Source of the DNA: Parendozoicomonas callyspongiae
Lineage (GTDB): Bacteria; Pseudomonadota; Gammaproteobacteria; Pseudomonadales; Endozoicomonadaceae
Assembly (NCBI RefSeq): GCF_023502345.1
Contig: NZ_JAMFLX010000005.1
Span: forward strand, 149,448-213,447
Direction of reading: 5' to 3'
DNA length: 64,000 nucleotides
Shown here: positions 9,478 through 18,722 of the stretch, piece by piece
Position numbering within the stretch: the first letter of the stretch is position 1
Layout of the letters: each line of letters opens with the position of its first letter
Program-made: the position numbers and the translations under genes
The notes under the pieces: model-generated
The model's input: the letters and a program-made list of their open reading frames with translations, nothing else
What the model was told of the DNA's origin: nothing
Database searches by the model: none

Positions 9478-10721
9478 AGCCTGATATCCTCAATCCGCCT
9501 ATCACCCTGGCGCCCTTCCTTAAACACAATCTCACCAAAGGAAATGGCACCCACAGGGCAAACATGCCCACAAAGATGACAACCAACACACTTATCCTTA
9601 TCACAGCTGGGGCTGCGGATTGCATCGTTCCATTCAATGGCCTGGTGTGCACCGTCGTAGCAGGAGATATAGCAACGGCCACACTTCACACATTTCTCCT
9701 GGTCGATATGGGGGTAAACAATATAATCCCGGTCCAGCTCCTCGGCGGGAATTATATTATCGGTCGCCAGGCCAACCAGATCACTCAGGCTGTCTACACC
9801 CTGCTCTTCCATATAGTGCATCAGGCCATTCTTCATGTCTTCTACGATACGGTAGCCGTACTGCATAACACCGGTGGTCACCTGCAGTGTACCGGAGCCC
9901 AGCAGAATAAATTCGGCAGCATCTTCCCAGGTTTCTATGCCACCAATACCGGACACAGGAATATCCTTCAGACTCGGGTGGGAACGCATCTGCTGGATAA
10001 AACGCAGGGCAATCGGCTTCACTGCTTTACCGGAATAGCCTGATACAGAAGACTTGCCATTGACCACCGGCATACCGATCTTCTTCTGCAGGTCAACATT
10101 ACAGACTGACTTCACGGTATTAATGGCGGCAATACCATCGGCACCGCCTTCAATGGAAGCGATAGCCACTTCGCACATATCGGTGACGTTTGGCGTCATT
10201 TTGGCCAGCACCGGCAATTTGCTGCCGCGCTTGACTGCCTGACAGTATCTGCGGCACAGGTCTGGTGAGCTGCCAACATCACTGCCCATGGCATGGCTGG
10301 TCATCTGCGGGCAGGAGAAGTTCAGCTCCAGCATATCGGCACCAGCTTCTTCTGCCAGCCGGGCCAGATCTTCCCACTCCTGTTCATTGGCACCCATAAT
10401 GGAAGCAATCAGAACACGGTCAGGGTAATCCTGTTTCAGACGTTTGATAGTTGCCAGGTTTTCTTCCAGGGGATGCTCGGCAATCTGCTCCATATTCTTG
10501 AAGCCGACAAAGGGAGTGTCTTCCTTGTCGAGAATATCGAAACGGGGGGACACTTCATCCGCCACAAAGAAGCCGATGGTTTTAAATACCACCCCACCCC
10601 AGCCCATATCGTAGGCTTTCTTGCACATGTCGTAGCAGTTACCGACAGGAGAAGAACTCAGGCAGAATGGATTGGGAAACTCAACGCCCAGGAAATTGAT
10701 TGAGAGATCTTTTTGAATCAT
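9474..10721 (-). CDS. preA: NAD-dependent dihydropyrimidine dehydrogenase subunit PreA
   Basis: 415 residues, close to the length of E. coli PreA. The N-terminal FMN TIM-barrel of the dihydroorotate-dehydrogenase class begins [20 protein letters not shown] and contains the NFSCPQM loop with the catalytic-type Cys. The C-terminal ferredoxin domain has two 4Fe-4S motifs, [14 protein letters not shown] and [14 protein letters not shown]. With PreT it interconverts uracil/thymine and their 5,6-dihydro forms using NAD(H) in the cytoplasm. The ATG overlaps the preT stop (TAATG), so the two are co-translated in the order preT-preA. The gene ends against a transposase relic but its own C-terminus looks complete. 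Confidence 0.95.
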   Translation of the reverse strand: MIQKDLSINFLGVEFPNPFCLSSSPVGNCYDMCKKAYDMGWGGVVFKTIGFFVADEVSPRFDILDKEDTPFVGFKNMEQIAEHPLEENLATIKRLKQDYPDRVLIASIMGANEQEWEDLARLAEEAGADMLELNFSCPQMTSHAMGSDVGSSPDLCRRYCQAVKRGSKLPVLAKMTPNVTDMCEVAIASIEGGADGIAAINTVKSVCNVDLQKKIGMPVVNGKSSVSGYSGKAVKPIALRFIQQMRSHPSLKDIPVSGIGGIETWEDAAEFILLGSGTLQVTTGVMQYGYRIVEDMKNGLMHYMEEQGVDSLSDLVGLATDNIIPAEELDRDYIVYPHIDQEKCVKCGRCYISCYDGAHQAIEWNDAIRSPSCDKDKCVGCHLCGHVCPVGAISFGEIVFKEGRQGDRRIEDIRL

Positions 10722-11950
10722 TATTCTTCACCTTCCAGAACGCTGTGAACGGCCTCGGCCACCTCTTTACCTGTTTTCACGGCCCAGACAACCGTCTTGT
10801 CACCACGGGCAATATCTCCAGCCACAAAGACCTTGGGATCTTCTGTTCGGTAACCTTCGAAACGCACTTCCCCGTTGGTGATATCCAGATCCAGTCCATC
10901 AACAACCGGATACTGACCAACCGCCAGCACAATCTTGTCGGCAGAGAGTTTCAGTTCACCTGGAATACGACGGTGGGTAAAGGTGACGGTGTTGTTATCG
11001 ACTGAACTGGGCTCATAACCATCAACAATGGTGACACCCATTTTCCGGGCATTGGCCAGTTCGTTTTTGGACGCCCTGAATTCAAACAGCTCTTCGTAAA
11101 CCACGTTGGTGACATGGGAAGTGCCGACTTTCTTCAGTGTGGTCACCACATCCATGGCAACATCGCCACCGCCAATTACCACCACATTATCACCGAGAGA
11201 AACTTCACCCTTATTACTGCTGGCCTCGGTGAGAAACTCGGCTGCAGTCACGACACAGGGGTTATCTTCAAACATCGGCAGGGTTTTACCAGCACTGGCA
11301 CCCACTGCAAGAATCACGGCATCATGCTGCTTCTTAAGATCGTCCAGGGAGAGATCTCTGCCAATATCCGTATTCAGGTGGATAATGGCACCCAGCTGTT
11401 CAATGCGTTTGATTTCCTTATCGAGCACTTCGGTAGGCAGGCGGAACTCCGGAATACCATAACGCAGCCAGCCACCAGCCTGAGCCTGCTTTTCAAAGAT
11501 ATCAACGCTGTAGCCATAACAGAGGAAGTCAACAGCAGCCTGCAGGGCACTGGGACCACTGCCGACAATGGCTATGTTTTTACCATTGCTTTCACCGCGC
11601 TTAAGAATCTCCATTTCGGTAGCGTCTTCAAAATCGGTGATAAAACGCTGGATACGGTCAATATGAATCGGCTTATCAAGACCGGCGCGGATACAGCCCT
11701 GTTCGCAATACTTCTCAGTGGGGCAAACCCGGGCACAGACTGAACCAAGGGCATTATTTTCACGAACAGTTTCTGCAGCACCTTTGAAATTCCTAAAACG
11801 AACACTGCGAATAAAACCGGCCGGGTCTGTTCCTGCCGGACAGCTCTGAGAACAGGGGGCATCCAGGCACAACAGGCAACGGCTTGCTTCAGCAATAACC
11901 CCCTTGGGGCTAAGGGGCAAATCCATTTCTTTACAATATTCTGAAGTCAT
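10721..11950 (-). CDS. preT: NAD-dependent dihydropyrimidine dehydrogenase subunit PreT
   Basis: 409 residues, the usual family length. It resembles the GltD-type electron-transfer subunit: N-terminal cysteine clusters ([16 protein letters not shown] and [15 protein letters not shown]) for 4Fe-4S centres, an FAD-binding loop [14 protein letters not shown] near residue 125, and an NAD-binding loop [14 protein letters not shown] near residue 255. It passes electrons from NADH to the FMN of PreA. It is first in the preT-preA pair and separated from the kinase-like gene by a long AT-rich divergent region, where the promoter must lie. A plausible RBS (AGGAGAT) precedes the ATG. Confidence 0.95.
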   Translation of the reverse strand: MTSEYCKEMDLPLSPKGVIAEASRCLLCLDAPCSQSCPAGTDPAGFIRSVRFRNFKGAAETVRENNALGSVCARVCPTEKYCEQGCIRAGLDKPIHIDRIQRFITDFEDATEMEILKRGESNGKNIAIVGSGPSALQAAVDFLCYGYSVDIFEKQAQAGGWLRYGIPEFRLPTEVLDKEIKRIEQLGAIIHLNTDIGRDLSLDDLKKQHDAVILAVGASAGKTLPMFEDNPCVVTAAEFLTEASSNKGEVSLGDNVVVIGGGDVAMDVVTTLKKVGTSHVTNVVYEELFEFRASKNELANARKMGVTIVDGYEPSSVDNNTVTFTHRRIPGELKLSADKIVLAVGQYPVVDGLDLDITNGEVRFEGYRTEDPKVFVAGDIARGDKTVVWAVKTGKEVAEAVHSVLEGEE

Positions 11951-12515
11951 TTATATCTCCTGACATTCCTCACCGATTCCATTAAAAAAACAGGTACAGA
12001 AAAGCCTACAGATGATTTCCGCATATCTTCATATCTGTTTTGAATGTTTATTATTGGTATCGGTCGTCTAACAGCAACTTTGGCAATTAATTCATCAAAC
12101 TAAAACATGCGGCTTCCTGACTGCCTGAATATTATTAAACTCCATAAAGCGATATCTCTGGTTTAATATCAACCAAACTAGTAGTTATTTTTTTTATGAG
12201 AAACAGCATGCGCTTATCAGCTGCCGAATTTATTGATACATAGCAAGTGTACTTTGATATTTAGCATACAGATATTTTTTCCTGACCCGAATAATTAAAA
12301 ACACAAGATAACAATTAAATATTGATTATCTTAAAATCAAAATCAAACAAAACCAGACAAGCCACAACATCCTCCAGCCCTAATTACGAATAGTTCTCAA
12401 TAAAAAAATATTAGGAAGTATTCACTAAAAACCATTCCATCGAATATGTTTTGTTAGTCATACTGACTCAACTATCAGTTAACCATGAATCAAAAATTCG
12501 TAATATGGACTGTTT
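11951..12515. other. AT-rich divergent intergenic region
   Basis: About 565 bp between preT (leftward) and the kinase-like gene (rightward). It has many A/T runs and no ORF worth keeping, and must contain both promoters. I could not pick convincing -35/-10 pairs. The AT-richness resembles that upstream of the other effector-like genes. Confidence 0.5.
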
Positions 12516-13757
12516 TTGATAATCCAATGGACTGGTTCAATTATGCTTTCAAGACTACAAAGCCACCTTTGCTGCTTCAGGGGGGAACCTGACGAGTCTA
12601 CCGTAAACGCACGTTCTGAGAACACTCACTATGTCAGGGCTATGACTGCGACACCAGCCATTCCAGAGGAAAATGGATTTATTACTATCGGTGATAGAAA
12701 AGTCAGCCGTTTACTTCTCCAGGAACATAATATCCACATATTATCAGGCCGAACGGCTCTTACCACTGTTGGACAGGGTGCATTTGGCACCGTATTTGAC
12801 TTTATTATCAGTGATAAACATAAGGACTTTTCCAACAGTGGTCATTGGGTTTTTAAGCCAGAACTTTCCAAGGATCAAGGATCCTACAACGAAGCTTATG
12901 CCCACGCTGATAAATACCCACTATCTTATGAAGGCTGGATTCATTCAACATTGAGAAGTGCTATCTGCTACCAGGTGGCAAAGAAAATTGGTATTCCAAA
13001 TTTTGTAGAAACTCACATCGGTTTTAGCGGTAACACTCATGGTATGTTAATGCGTAAAGTCGAAGGAATGACTGCACACGAGTGGTTATTCCAGTCCGGA
13101 TACTTTCGCTCCACAGCAATCGCCCAGAATATTTCTGAGGAGAAAGTAGAATGGATGTTGAAAATGAAACACCCCTATCAGGATAGAGAGTTCATTAACC
13201 TGATGAGACAAACATTTGATAATTTTCTTGCCGATCATTTTGAAATAAATAAACAGTGGAAACTGATCCAAACTGTTTCATACCTTTGTGGACAGGGCGA
13301 CAGAGCCAAGCTCACGAACCTCATGGTGTCTTTCGACAGTAGTGGTAAACCTATTTTTCTGACGGCAATAGATAATGACCTGTCTTTTCCCGTCACGAAC
13401 TCTCATATTAAAGATGAGGCCATACCCGATACAACGGCTGCTGCGCAAATTCCTCTATGTGACTTTACTGATGTGAAACGTGAGTTACTGCTATCTGTTT
13501 TTCCTAATACTTATGAACCCTATGTTCAAAGAGCTCAGAGCATTATGTATCACTGGTATGAGCGAACAGGCAAAGGGGGTGAACTATCTTCCGAGAGAAA
13601 AGTCTGGAACGATGATGACATCGTCTGCTCCGTCGTAGAAAAAGGAGATTTCAATTCTGGAGGCACCCACTCGGATTTATCTGAGGGGTACCTGGCCATA
13701 TTAGGCAGAGCAGAAGCGTTTAGTTACGATAAAAAAAGCACCCTCTGTTTCAGGTAA
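12516..13757 (+). CDS. PI3/PI4-kinase-like protein, candidate eukaryote-like effector
   Basis: The frame opens at TTG 12516; ATG 12543 (MLSRLQSH) is the more likely start. Motifs in TTG numbering: glycine-rich loop GQGAFGTVF (86-94), a candidate ATP-binding Lys in WVFKPE (114), a catalytic-loop-like GDRAKLTN (261-268, D-R-x-x-x-N), and a metal-binding-like AIDNDLSFP (284-292). The last two match in order and spacing the DR...N and AIDNGLAFP blocks of type II phosphatidylinositol 4-kinases, and more loosely actin-fragmin kinase. About 413 residues, no signal peptide, no TM. Lipid- or protein-kinase activity on a host target is inferred. The composition is AT-rich and the 3' end overlaps the convergent metallophosphoesterase by 8 bp. 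Confidence 0.6.
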   Translation: MIIQWTGSIMLSRLQSHLCCFRGEPDESTVNARSENTHYVRAMTATPAIPEENGFITIGDRKVSRLLLQEHNIHILSGRTALTTVGQGAFGTVFDFIISDKHKDFSNSGHWVFKPELSKDQGSYNEAYAHADKYPLSYEGWIHSTLRSAICYQVAKKIGIPNFVETHIGFSGNTHGMLMRKVEGMTAHEWLFQSGYFRSTAIAQNISEEKVEWMLKMKHPYQDREFINLMRQTFDNFLADHFEINKQWKLIQTVSYLCGQGDRAKLTNLMVSFDSSGKPIFLTAIDNDLSFPVTNSHIKDEAIPDTTAAAQIPLCDFTDVKRELLLSVFPNTYEPYVQRAQSIMYHWYERTGKGGELSSERKVWNDDDIVCSVVEKGDFNSGGTHSDLSEGYLAILGRAEAFSYDKKSTLCFR

Positions 13758-15726
13758 TAGTTGTTATCCGGCCGCTACTGAAGCAGACCTCAAATTTCTT
13801 ACTGGGGATATCACTGGTAAAGTGAGACATAATACTGAAGAGTGACTGGAATCCCGCTCTGAATAACTCGACAGCATGATACCGCTCGGGGGCAATTTTA
13901 CGATATCGATTGTTCTCCACTTTTGATAGACATGATGCCATCAGTTCATACTGCTTAATACGCTCGGCACTTATATCAGAAAAAGCCAGCTCATCAGCAC
14001 TACGCAGGCGGTAGAAATCTATCGCCAGATCCAGACCGTTCCATTGTTTCATCGCTTCAATACTCAGCCCTGCCTCGTGGGCCAGATCAGACGCCCTCTT
14101 CTCGGCCTCTATCCAGCTGGGTTTTACAGCATCTGGAATGCTTAGACTGTTGTCCGGCCCTGCCAGTTGATCCCAGCGGATATCAGACTCCAGCTGAGAC
14201 ATAACCAGCATCTGTCCGCCATCCATTGCATACAGCATCTCCCGCACATCGGACGGCCATGCATTGGGCAGAAAACTTAATCGAGTCAGTTCGGCAATAT
14301 GCAGGCTGGTATATTCCCGATAGTTTTTCGCCTTAAGAATCCCTTCATTCCACAACCGTTCAGGGTTGTGCTTCTTAAGGTAATTATGTTCTTCCCGGTA
14401 ATGCTCAAACAGCTCATCAAACCTGTTTACCTGATCAATGGTGACCGTTGTTACTTCAGCTTTGTTGTCTTCCTTAAGCTGCAGGATTTTATAGGCAGGA
14501 ACATATGCGGCCAGACTTGGCACCTGGATATTTACCAGAAAGCCGTTATCAGCAAAGGTTTTTAAACCGGTATCATTAAAGTGCATATGCCCGGCAAAAT
14601 GGATACGAATCCCTGCGCTGGCCAATACTTCTGCCACATCATCATTGGGAATTCGCTTCTGGTCAAAATTCCCTTCACCAAACAGTTTCTTGATTTCAGG
14701 CCCGGCCCCATCAAAGAAATCAACGGCAGGATAATGCCCAAAAGCAACCACTGTTTTTCCTGTTTCTTCAGCTCGTCTGGTTACGGAGTGAATCCAGTCG
14801 AGAAGATATTCCTTATGCGTTAACACCTTGTTGAATCCGGCATCACTGGAGCCATGGAAATTCGAGGGATGCGCGGGGTTATCAGGTTTATCCAGCTCAG
14901 CTTTCGGGATATAGACATTGGAATCTATGGACAGCAGCCATATTCCCTCGACCGGTTCCACCAGGTAACTGCTGTCGGGCAGCTCTATACCATTGGTGTA
15001 ATGAGGTTTGCGGTATCTTCCACCAGTTCCTTCCACACATATCTCATGAAAACGGTTGTGGAACTGAGCCTGCTTGCTGGCCTGTTCAAAGGTGTAATCA
15101 TTTTGGGTGTAGGTGCTGAATGGCGTCTCAAAATAGAGATAGCTTTCCTGTGGATAGAAACCCTGATTTTTCAGGCTGGCCATAATCGGCTCATAGCCCT
15201 GATGAACCACATCTTCCGAGATAACAGGCTGATGGCGATGGGAGTTGCTATGTGGCAGGCTTCCCTGATGTCCCGGACTGAAGATTGGCTGTTCCCTGCC
15301 TTCCGTTCCCAGAAAATCATGCTTGCCGCCAGTTGAGTTAAATGGCTTCACCGGATCATGGTTACCGTTGCAGGCAAAGAACTGAATACCATGTTTTTGT
15401 GTGTACTCTTCCAATACTTTGGACAGACCTTGTAGATGCAGCGGTTGTCCGTCATCACTGAAGTCACCACTCAGAACCACTACCCTTATGCCCCTTTCAA
15501 CAACATCATCCAGGGCTGCCAGAAAGGCGAAGTAGTTTTCATTAAAAAGCCGGGTTGAGGTGAGCTGGGCATACATGGAACGTATAACTGCATTCCTGCC
15601 ACTGACAGAGTTGGGCAGCCCCTGAAAGGCTCCATCAGAGAACTGCGCATACACATCATGGAAGTGTGCATCAGAAATAAATGCGATTGCGGGGCTGGTA
15701 CCAAGATCTCGGCGCTGGGTTGCCAT
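13750..15726 (-). CDS. calcineurin-like metallophosphoesterase
   Basis: About 658 residues from ATG 15726, chosen for the GGAG RBS 8 nt upstream; the frame extends to a TTG at 15747. All metallophosphoesterase blocks are present in order: SDAHFHD (near 18-24), SGDFSDDGQ (86-94), GNHDP (121-125), GHYPA (about 330) and GHMHFND (about 380), giving the two-metal site. The C-terminal third (residues 430-658) is helical and unassigned. There is no signal peptide, and the substrate cannot be told; the family includes phosphodiesterases and nucleotidases. It stands alone, convergent with the kinase-like gene and downstream of the C39-like gene on the same strand. Confidence 0.85.
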   Translation of the reverse strand: MATQRRDLGTSPAIAFISDAHFHDVYAQFSDGAFQGLPNSVSGRNAVIRSMYAQLTSTRLFNENYFAFLAALDDVVERGIRVVVLSGDFSDDGQPLHLQGLSKVLEEYTQKHGIQFFACNGNHDPVKPFNSTGGKHDFLGTEGREQPIFSPGHQGSLPHSNSHRHQPVISEDVVHQGYEPIMASLKNQGFYPQESYLYFETPFSTYTQNDYTFEQASKQAQFHNRFHEICVEGTGGRYRKPHYTNGIELPDSSYLVEPVEGIWLLSIDSNVYIPKAELDKPDNPAHPSNFHGSSDAGFNKVLTHKEYLLDWIHSVTRRAEETGKTVVAFGHYPAVDFFDGAGPEIKKLFGEGNFDQKRIPNDDVAEVLASAGIRIHFAGHMHFNDTGLKTFADNGFLVNIQVPSLAAYVPAYKILQLKEDNKAEVTTVTIDQVNRFDELFEHYREEHNYLKKHNPERLWNEGILKAKNYREYTSLHIAELTRLSFLPNAWPSDVREMLYAMDGGQMLVMSQLESDIRWDQLAGPDNSLSIPDAVKPSWIEAEKRASDLAHEAGLSIEAMKQWNGLDLAIDFYRLRSADELAFSDISAERIKQYELMASCLSKVENNRYRKIAPERYHAVELFRAGFQSLFSIMSHFTSDIPSKKFEVCFSSGRITTIT

Positions 15727-15805
15727 AATACATCTCCGCTGTTTCAAGCGTCTTTATGCAGAAAAAATGGATGGCAGTCAAAATTAATGTTTCATTATTG
15801 CCTGG

Positions 15806-16423
15806 CTAACCTGGATAACACTCATTCAGTTTAGGACGTTCGATCAACAGACACTCTCTTTCCCGCAAAGTCCCCAGGGCAAAACGCTTGCGATTGGAGA
15901 GAGTATCCAGCCATTGCCGACGGATACGAAGATTGGGCTGCTGCTCTCTGGCATCGAGCAGGTACTCCACCGCTCCCTTAACGATGCTTTTCTTTTTGCG
16001 GCGGCAGGGATCAAAAGCGTAGAACCACTCATCATCCATGGAGAGAGCCAGCACGTAATGCCAGAGTTTTTTACCGGTATGGAGACGGACCAGGGCTGTA
16101 CCTTTGCGGTTAAGGCACTCTTCCAGCTGACTTCTCCCCGTACAGTTAACCTTCTCCCTGTCCAAATAGGTTGTGCTTAGAGCAAAACTCCCTTCCCGGT
16201 ATTTCTGCAGCCAGTTGCCCAGAAGTGCCACGGCCAGACCTGTTGTGCCATGCCCCAGCTCCCCCTGAGCAGTCACTGTATCAAGGCAGTAGAGGTAAAT
16301 TTTCTGGATAACCAATGGCGGAATATCATCACGCTCAAACAGGTAGGCAAGCGCATTAATAAAAGAAATAGGCACGCAGTCGTAGGCAGAAACCTGGTAA
16401 CTGAAGGGAGTGCGAGCAGCCAT
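15806..16423 (-). CDS. C39-like (papain-fold) cysteine peptidase-like protein
   Basis: 205 residues with a good RBS (GAGGAA) before ATG 16423. The N-terminal YDCVPISFINALAYLF supplies a Cys at the head of a helix. A later HYVLALSMDDEWFYAFDP supplies His and Asp in the order and context of C39/papain-like domains (Q/Y-x-C ... H-x-V ... D-P). The C-terminal 50 residues are basic (RRKKKS, RIRRQW). No signal peptide and no ABC transporter nearby, so it is not a bacteriocin-processing C39 transporter domain. It may be a stand-alone peptidase, transglutaminase-like enzyme or effector. It sits 79 bp upstream of the metallophosphoesterase on the same strand. Confidence 0.55.
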   Translation of the reverse strand: MAARTPFSYQVSAYDCVPISFINALAYLFERDDIPPLVIQKIYLYCLDTVTAQGELGHGTTGLAVALLGNWLQKYREGSFALSTTYLDREKVNCTGRSQLEECLNRKGTALVRLHTGKKLWHYVLALSMDDEWFYAFDPCRRKKKSIVKGAVEYLLDAREQQPNLRIRRQWLDTLSNRKRFALGTLRERECLLIERPKLNECYPG

Positions 16424-16543
16424 TACTGAAAGTTCCTCACAAACTTCAGACGCTCGATTAACGATAAAAGATCAGTGCTGTTCATGGCTTACATTTCCTG
16501 TATGCCCTGAAATGTTATTCGTTTAATCCTAAGACAAGACTGA

Positions 16544-16744
16544 TCACATGTGAAGAATATGAAACATTGGTGAAATATTTCCCGGAACCTGGAAGTTCCA
16601 GTCAAAGAGGCTGTTTCTGCACTGTTTAGGAACCAAATTTTCATTATATGTTGGTGTACCATTACCAGCGGCAGCACAACGAAAACGAATGCTGCCATTT
16701 TCATCAGCGCGAATCTGGAACCCTATATATACCCAAGTGATTTC
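16544..16744 (-). pseudogene. possible relic of a type IV pilin C-terminus
   Basis: One minus-strand frame reads GFQIRADENGSIRFRC then AAAGNGTPTYNENLVPKQCR. This resembles the disulfide-loop C-terminus of type IV pilins (Cys about 20 residues before a terminal P-x-x-C-R), as in the intact pilin at 43778. It has no start codon or N-terminal helix and opens inside a motif (GAAATCACTTGGGTATA on the minus strand) that looks like an element boundary. Assignment is by resemblance only. Confidence 0.3.
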
Positions 16745-17124
16745 AAAATGCTGGTTTCAGCACCTGAAAATTATCATTAATCCTACCGGTAAATGAAGCC
16801 CCAATTTCCGGCAAAGTGTCAGAGAAAAAGAGAGAAATTTTTTGCCGAAACTCCTTTGCTGAAACTCCTTTGCCGACAAGAAATATTCATTATTCCGGAC
16901 ATGTTCATTCATCACCTTCCACAACCGCTCATGGGACTATATGGGGGAAGAAAATGGAGCTTTATTTTCCGTTCTTCGGCTGCATCAATCATGAACCTGG
17001 ACAAGCGGGACGATAAAGTCGTCCGGCTTCGGAATCATAGACACGCTGTGTTCGATAGTTTGTCGTAACAAGGGAACCGCACACAAAGCTGTTTACATGC
17101 TTCGTGCAGTTGAAGAGATTTTTA
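16745..17124. other. intergenic region with a short tandem repeat
   Basis: No supported gene. At 16841-16877 the unit TTTGCCGAAACTCC occurs twice with one change (TTTGCTGAAACTCC), then a partial third copy. Weak ORFs here have neither RBS nor recognisable content. Confidence 0.45.
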
Positions 17125-17376
17125 TCAGGCGGGTATAACACCTTCAGCTTTGAGGAATGCTTCCAGCTCAGTAAAACCACCGATATAGTCCTGACCATGG
17201 AAAATCTGGGGAACGGTCTGGACTTCCTTGCCAATTGTTTTTTCCAGATCAGCTTTGCTGATACCCGCTTCATGGATATCAATATATTTAAATTCCAGGC
17301 TCTTCTGTTCGCAGATTTCCTTTGCGCGCTTGCAGAAGCCACAGCCTGAACGGCCAAATATTGTAACTCGTTTCAT
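17125..17376 (-). CDS. grxA: glutaredoxin, GrxA-like
   Basis: 83 residues, the single-domain glutaredoxin size. The redox motif is CGFC (RSGCGFCKRAKEIC) instead of the usual CPYC. The TVPQIF cis-Pro block and the GG near the C-terminus (DYIGGFTELE) for glutathione binding are intact. KADLEKTIGKEVQTVPQIF is close to GrxA of vibrios and enterics. It is cytoplasmic and reduces protein disulfides such as ribonucleotide reductase at the expense of glutathione. AGGTGG precedes the ATG at good spacing. It is monocistronic and divergent from the C45 gene. Confidence 0.9.
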   Translation of the reverse strand: MKRVTIFGRSGCGFCKRAKEICEQKSLEFKYIDIHEAGISKADLEKTIGKEVQTVPQIFHGQDYIGGFTELEAFLKAEGVIPA

Positions 17377-17509
17377 TACACCACCTAAAGTCCAATACCT
17401 ATAAGTCTGCGCTTTTCAGCAGAAATTCTCTACTCTTCTTACAGAATCTTAACGAAGGTCACAGGCAAAACCGTGTGGGTTTAGTCACCGGCATTTATAC
17501 TTCCCGTTC

Positions 17510-18550
17510 ATGACCGATCGCTTTCCCCTTATCACACTGTCTGGCAGTGCCGCAGACCGTGGAGCCAAACATGGTGCCGAGCTGTCGGAGAGTATTGCCA
17601 GTACCATTGCCTTTTACTCTGGTGCACTGCGTATTCCCGAGGAAGAAGTCCTGACCACTGGACGCTTTTTCCGTGACCAGATCCAGCTGTTTTATCCCCC
17701 TTATTGTGACGAGATTGAAGCCCTGGCCGATGCTGCTCATCAGCCACCTGAATGGATCTACCTGCTCAATGCCCGCTCCGAACTGATCAGCCATCCACTA
17801 GAATGCAGTACCATCATTTTTCGCGACAGCTGTCTTCTGGGTCAGAACTGGGACTATGCCCGTCCCCTGCATGACCTGGTGACTTTATTACAGGTAAACC
17901 TGGATAATGACCGCTCATTTCTGACCGTGACCGAACCGGGCATTATCGGAAAAATCGGCATGAACAGTGAAGGTATTGGTGTCTGCCTGAATATGCTGAG
18001 ACTGAGAAGACGCTGCGAAGGTGTGCCCATCCATATTCTGCTGCGCGCCATTCTGGAATCAACATCCATTGATCATGCCCGGGAGCTGGCTTCAAGTATT
18101 TCCGGCTCAAGGGTTGGCTGTGTAACCGTTGCCAACAACAAGAATGAATGTTTTGCCATTGAATATGCCGGAGAGAACCGCTGGTTCCTGACACCTCCGG
18201 GAAGAATCTGCCTGCATACCAACCACTATCTTGGCAAGCGCCTGACACCTGAAGGAGGCGTCAATACCAGTTCCTATGAACGCCTTCGCACCCTGGCAAG
18301 GTTAACAATGATTCTCCACCAGCAGGATACCAACACTATGCAGCGTCTGCTGTCAGACCGGTCCAACTCCACCTGGCCGGTGCATATGTCCTGGTGCCCT
18401 TCTCCTTATCCCGGATTCAGTGAAGCCGGCACCATTGCCACCATTATTATGGAGCTTGAAAACCGGGTCATGCATATCCGCAAAGGAAACAGTCCCGACA
18501 CACCATTCCTCAGCTATTCTGTTGCTCAATCAAATGAAACCTTGGTCTAA
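17510..18550 (+). CDS. peptidase C45-family (acyl-CoA:6-aminopenicillanate acyltransferase-like) protein
   Basis: 346 residues. The N-terminus PLITLSGSAADRGAKHGAEL matches the G-x-x-x-x-x-G-x-x-x-G opening of C45 proteins. Autoprocessing and nucleophile are expected at the Cys of PLECSTIIF (near residue 98), followed by LGQNWDYA, another hallmark. A later GKIGMNSEGIGVCLNML matches the conserved G-x-N-x-x-G-(V/I) strand. Family members are Ntn hydrolases that hydrolyse or transfer acyl groups on amides. No signal peptide. It is first in a plus-strand set with a small ORF, GMC oxidoreductase, a 155-residue protein and an aldehyde dehydrogenase, suggesting metabolism of an acyl-amide or lipid substrate. 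The RBS is weak. Confidence 0.8.
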   Translation: MTDRFPLITLSGSAADRGAKHGAELSESIASTIAFYSGALRIPEEEVLTTGRFFRDQIQLFYPPYCDEIEALADAAHQPPEWIYLLNARSELISHPLECSTIIFRDSCLLGQNWDYARPLHDLVTLLQVNLDNDRSFLTVTEPGIIGKIGMNSEGIGVCLNMLRLRRRCEGVPIHILLRAILESTSIDHARELASSISGSRVGCVTVANNKNECFAIEYAGENRWFLTPPGRICLHTNHYLGKRLTPEGGVNTSSYERLRTLARLTMILHQQDTNTMQRLLSDRSNSTWPVHMSWCPSPYPGFSEAGTIATIIMELENRVMHIRKGNSPDTPFLSYSVAQSNETLV

Positions 18551-18566
18551 AAAAGCTGGGGAACGT

Positions 18567-18707
18567 ATGGCAGCATCAAACTGGTACGATGATACCAACT
18601 CTGATAATGTGACTCTGTACTCAACCAAAAACAATAAACGCAGAATGATTTTTGCTATCTGTAAAGGCAGGAGTCTTAACAAAAATCTTGCGACCAATAA
18701 CAAATGA
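18567..18707 (+). CDS. 46-residue basic small protein in the C45-GMC operon
   Basis: ATG 18567 has GGGGAA just upstream. The 46 residues (MAASNWYDDTNSDNVTLYST at the N-terminus, then a basic NNKRRMIFAICKGRS) show no known family and no TM. It begins 17 bp after the C45 stop and ends 16 bp before the GMC start, so it is tightly packed in the operon. A longer in-frame start at 18534 would overlap the C45 gene. It could be a small subunit, a peptide substrate or a chance ORF; RBS and packing favour translation. Confidence 0.45.
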   Translation: MAASNWYDDTNSDNVTLYSTKNNKRRMIFAICKGRSLNKNLATNNK

Positions 18708-18722
18708 GGTGAGTGCACTGCC

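Noticed and set aside
9564..10703. plus-strand frames opposite preA
   Set aside because: Antisense of a complete PreA. The hydrophobic look comes from complement codons.
16793..17068. 91-codon plus-strand frame between the C39-like gene and grxA
   Set aside because: Low-complexity translation across a short tandem repeat; no RBS and no family resemblance.
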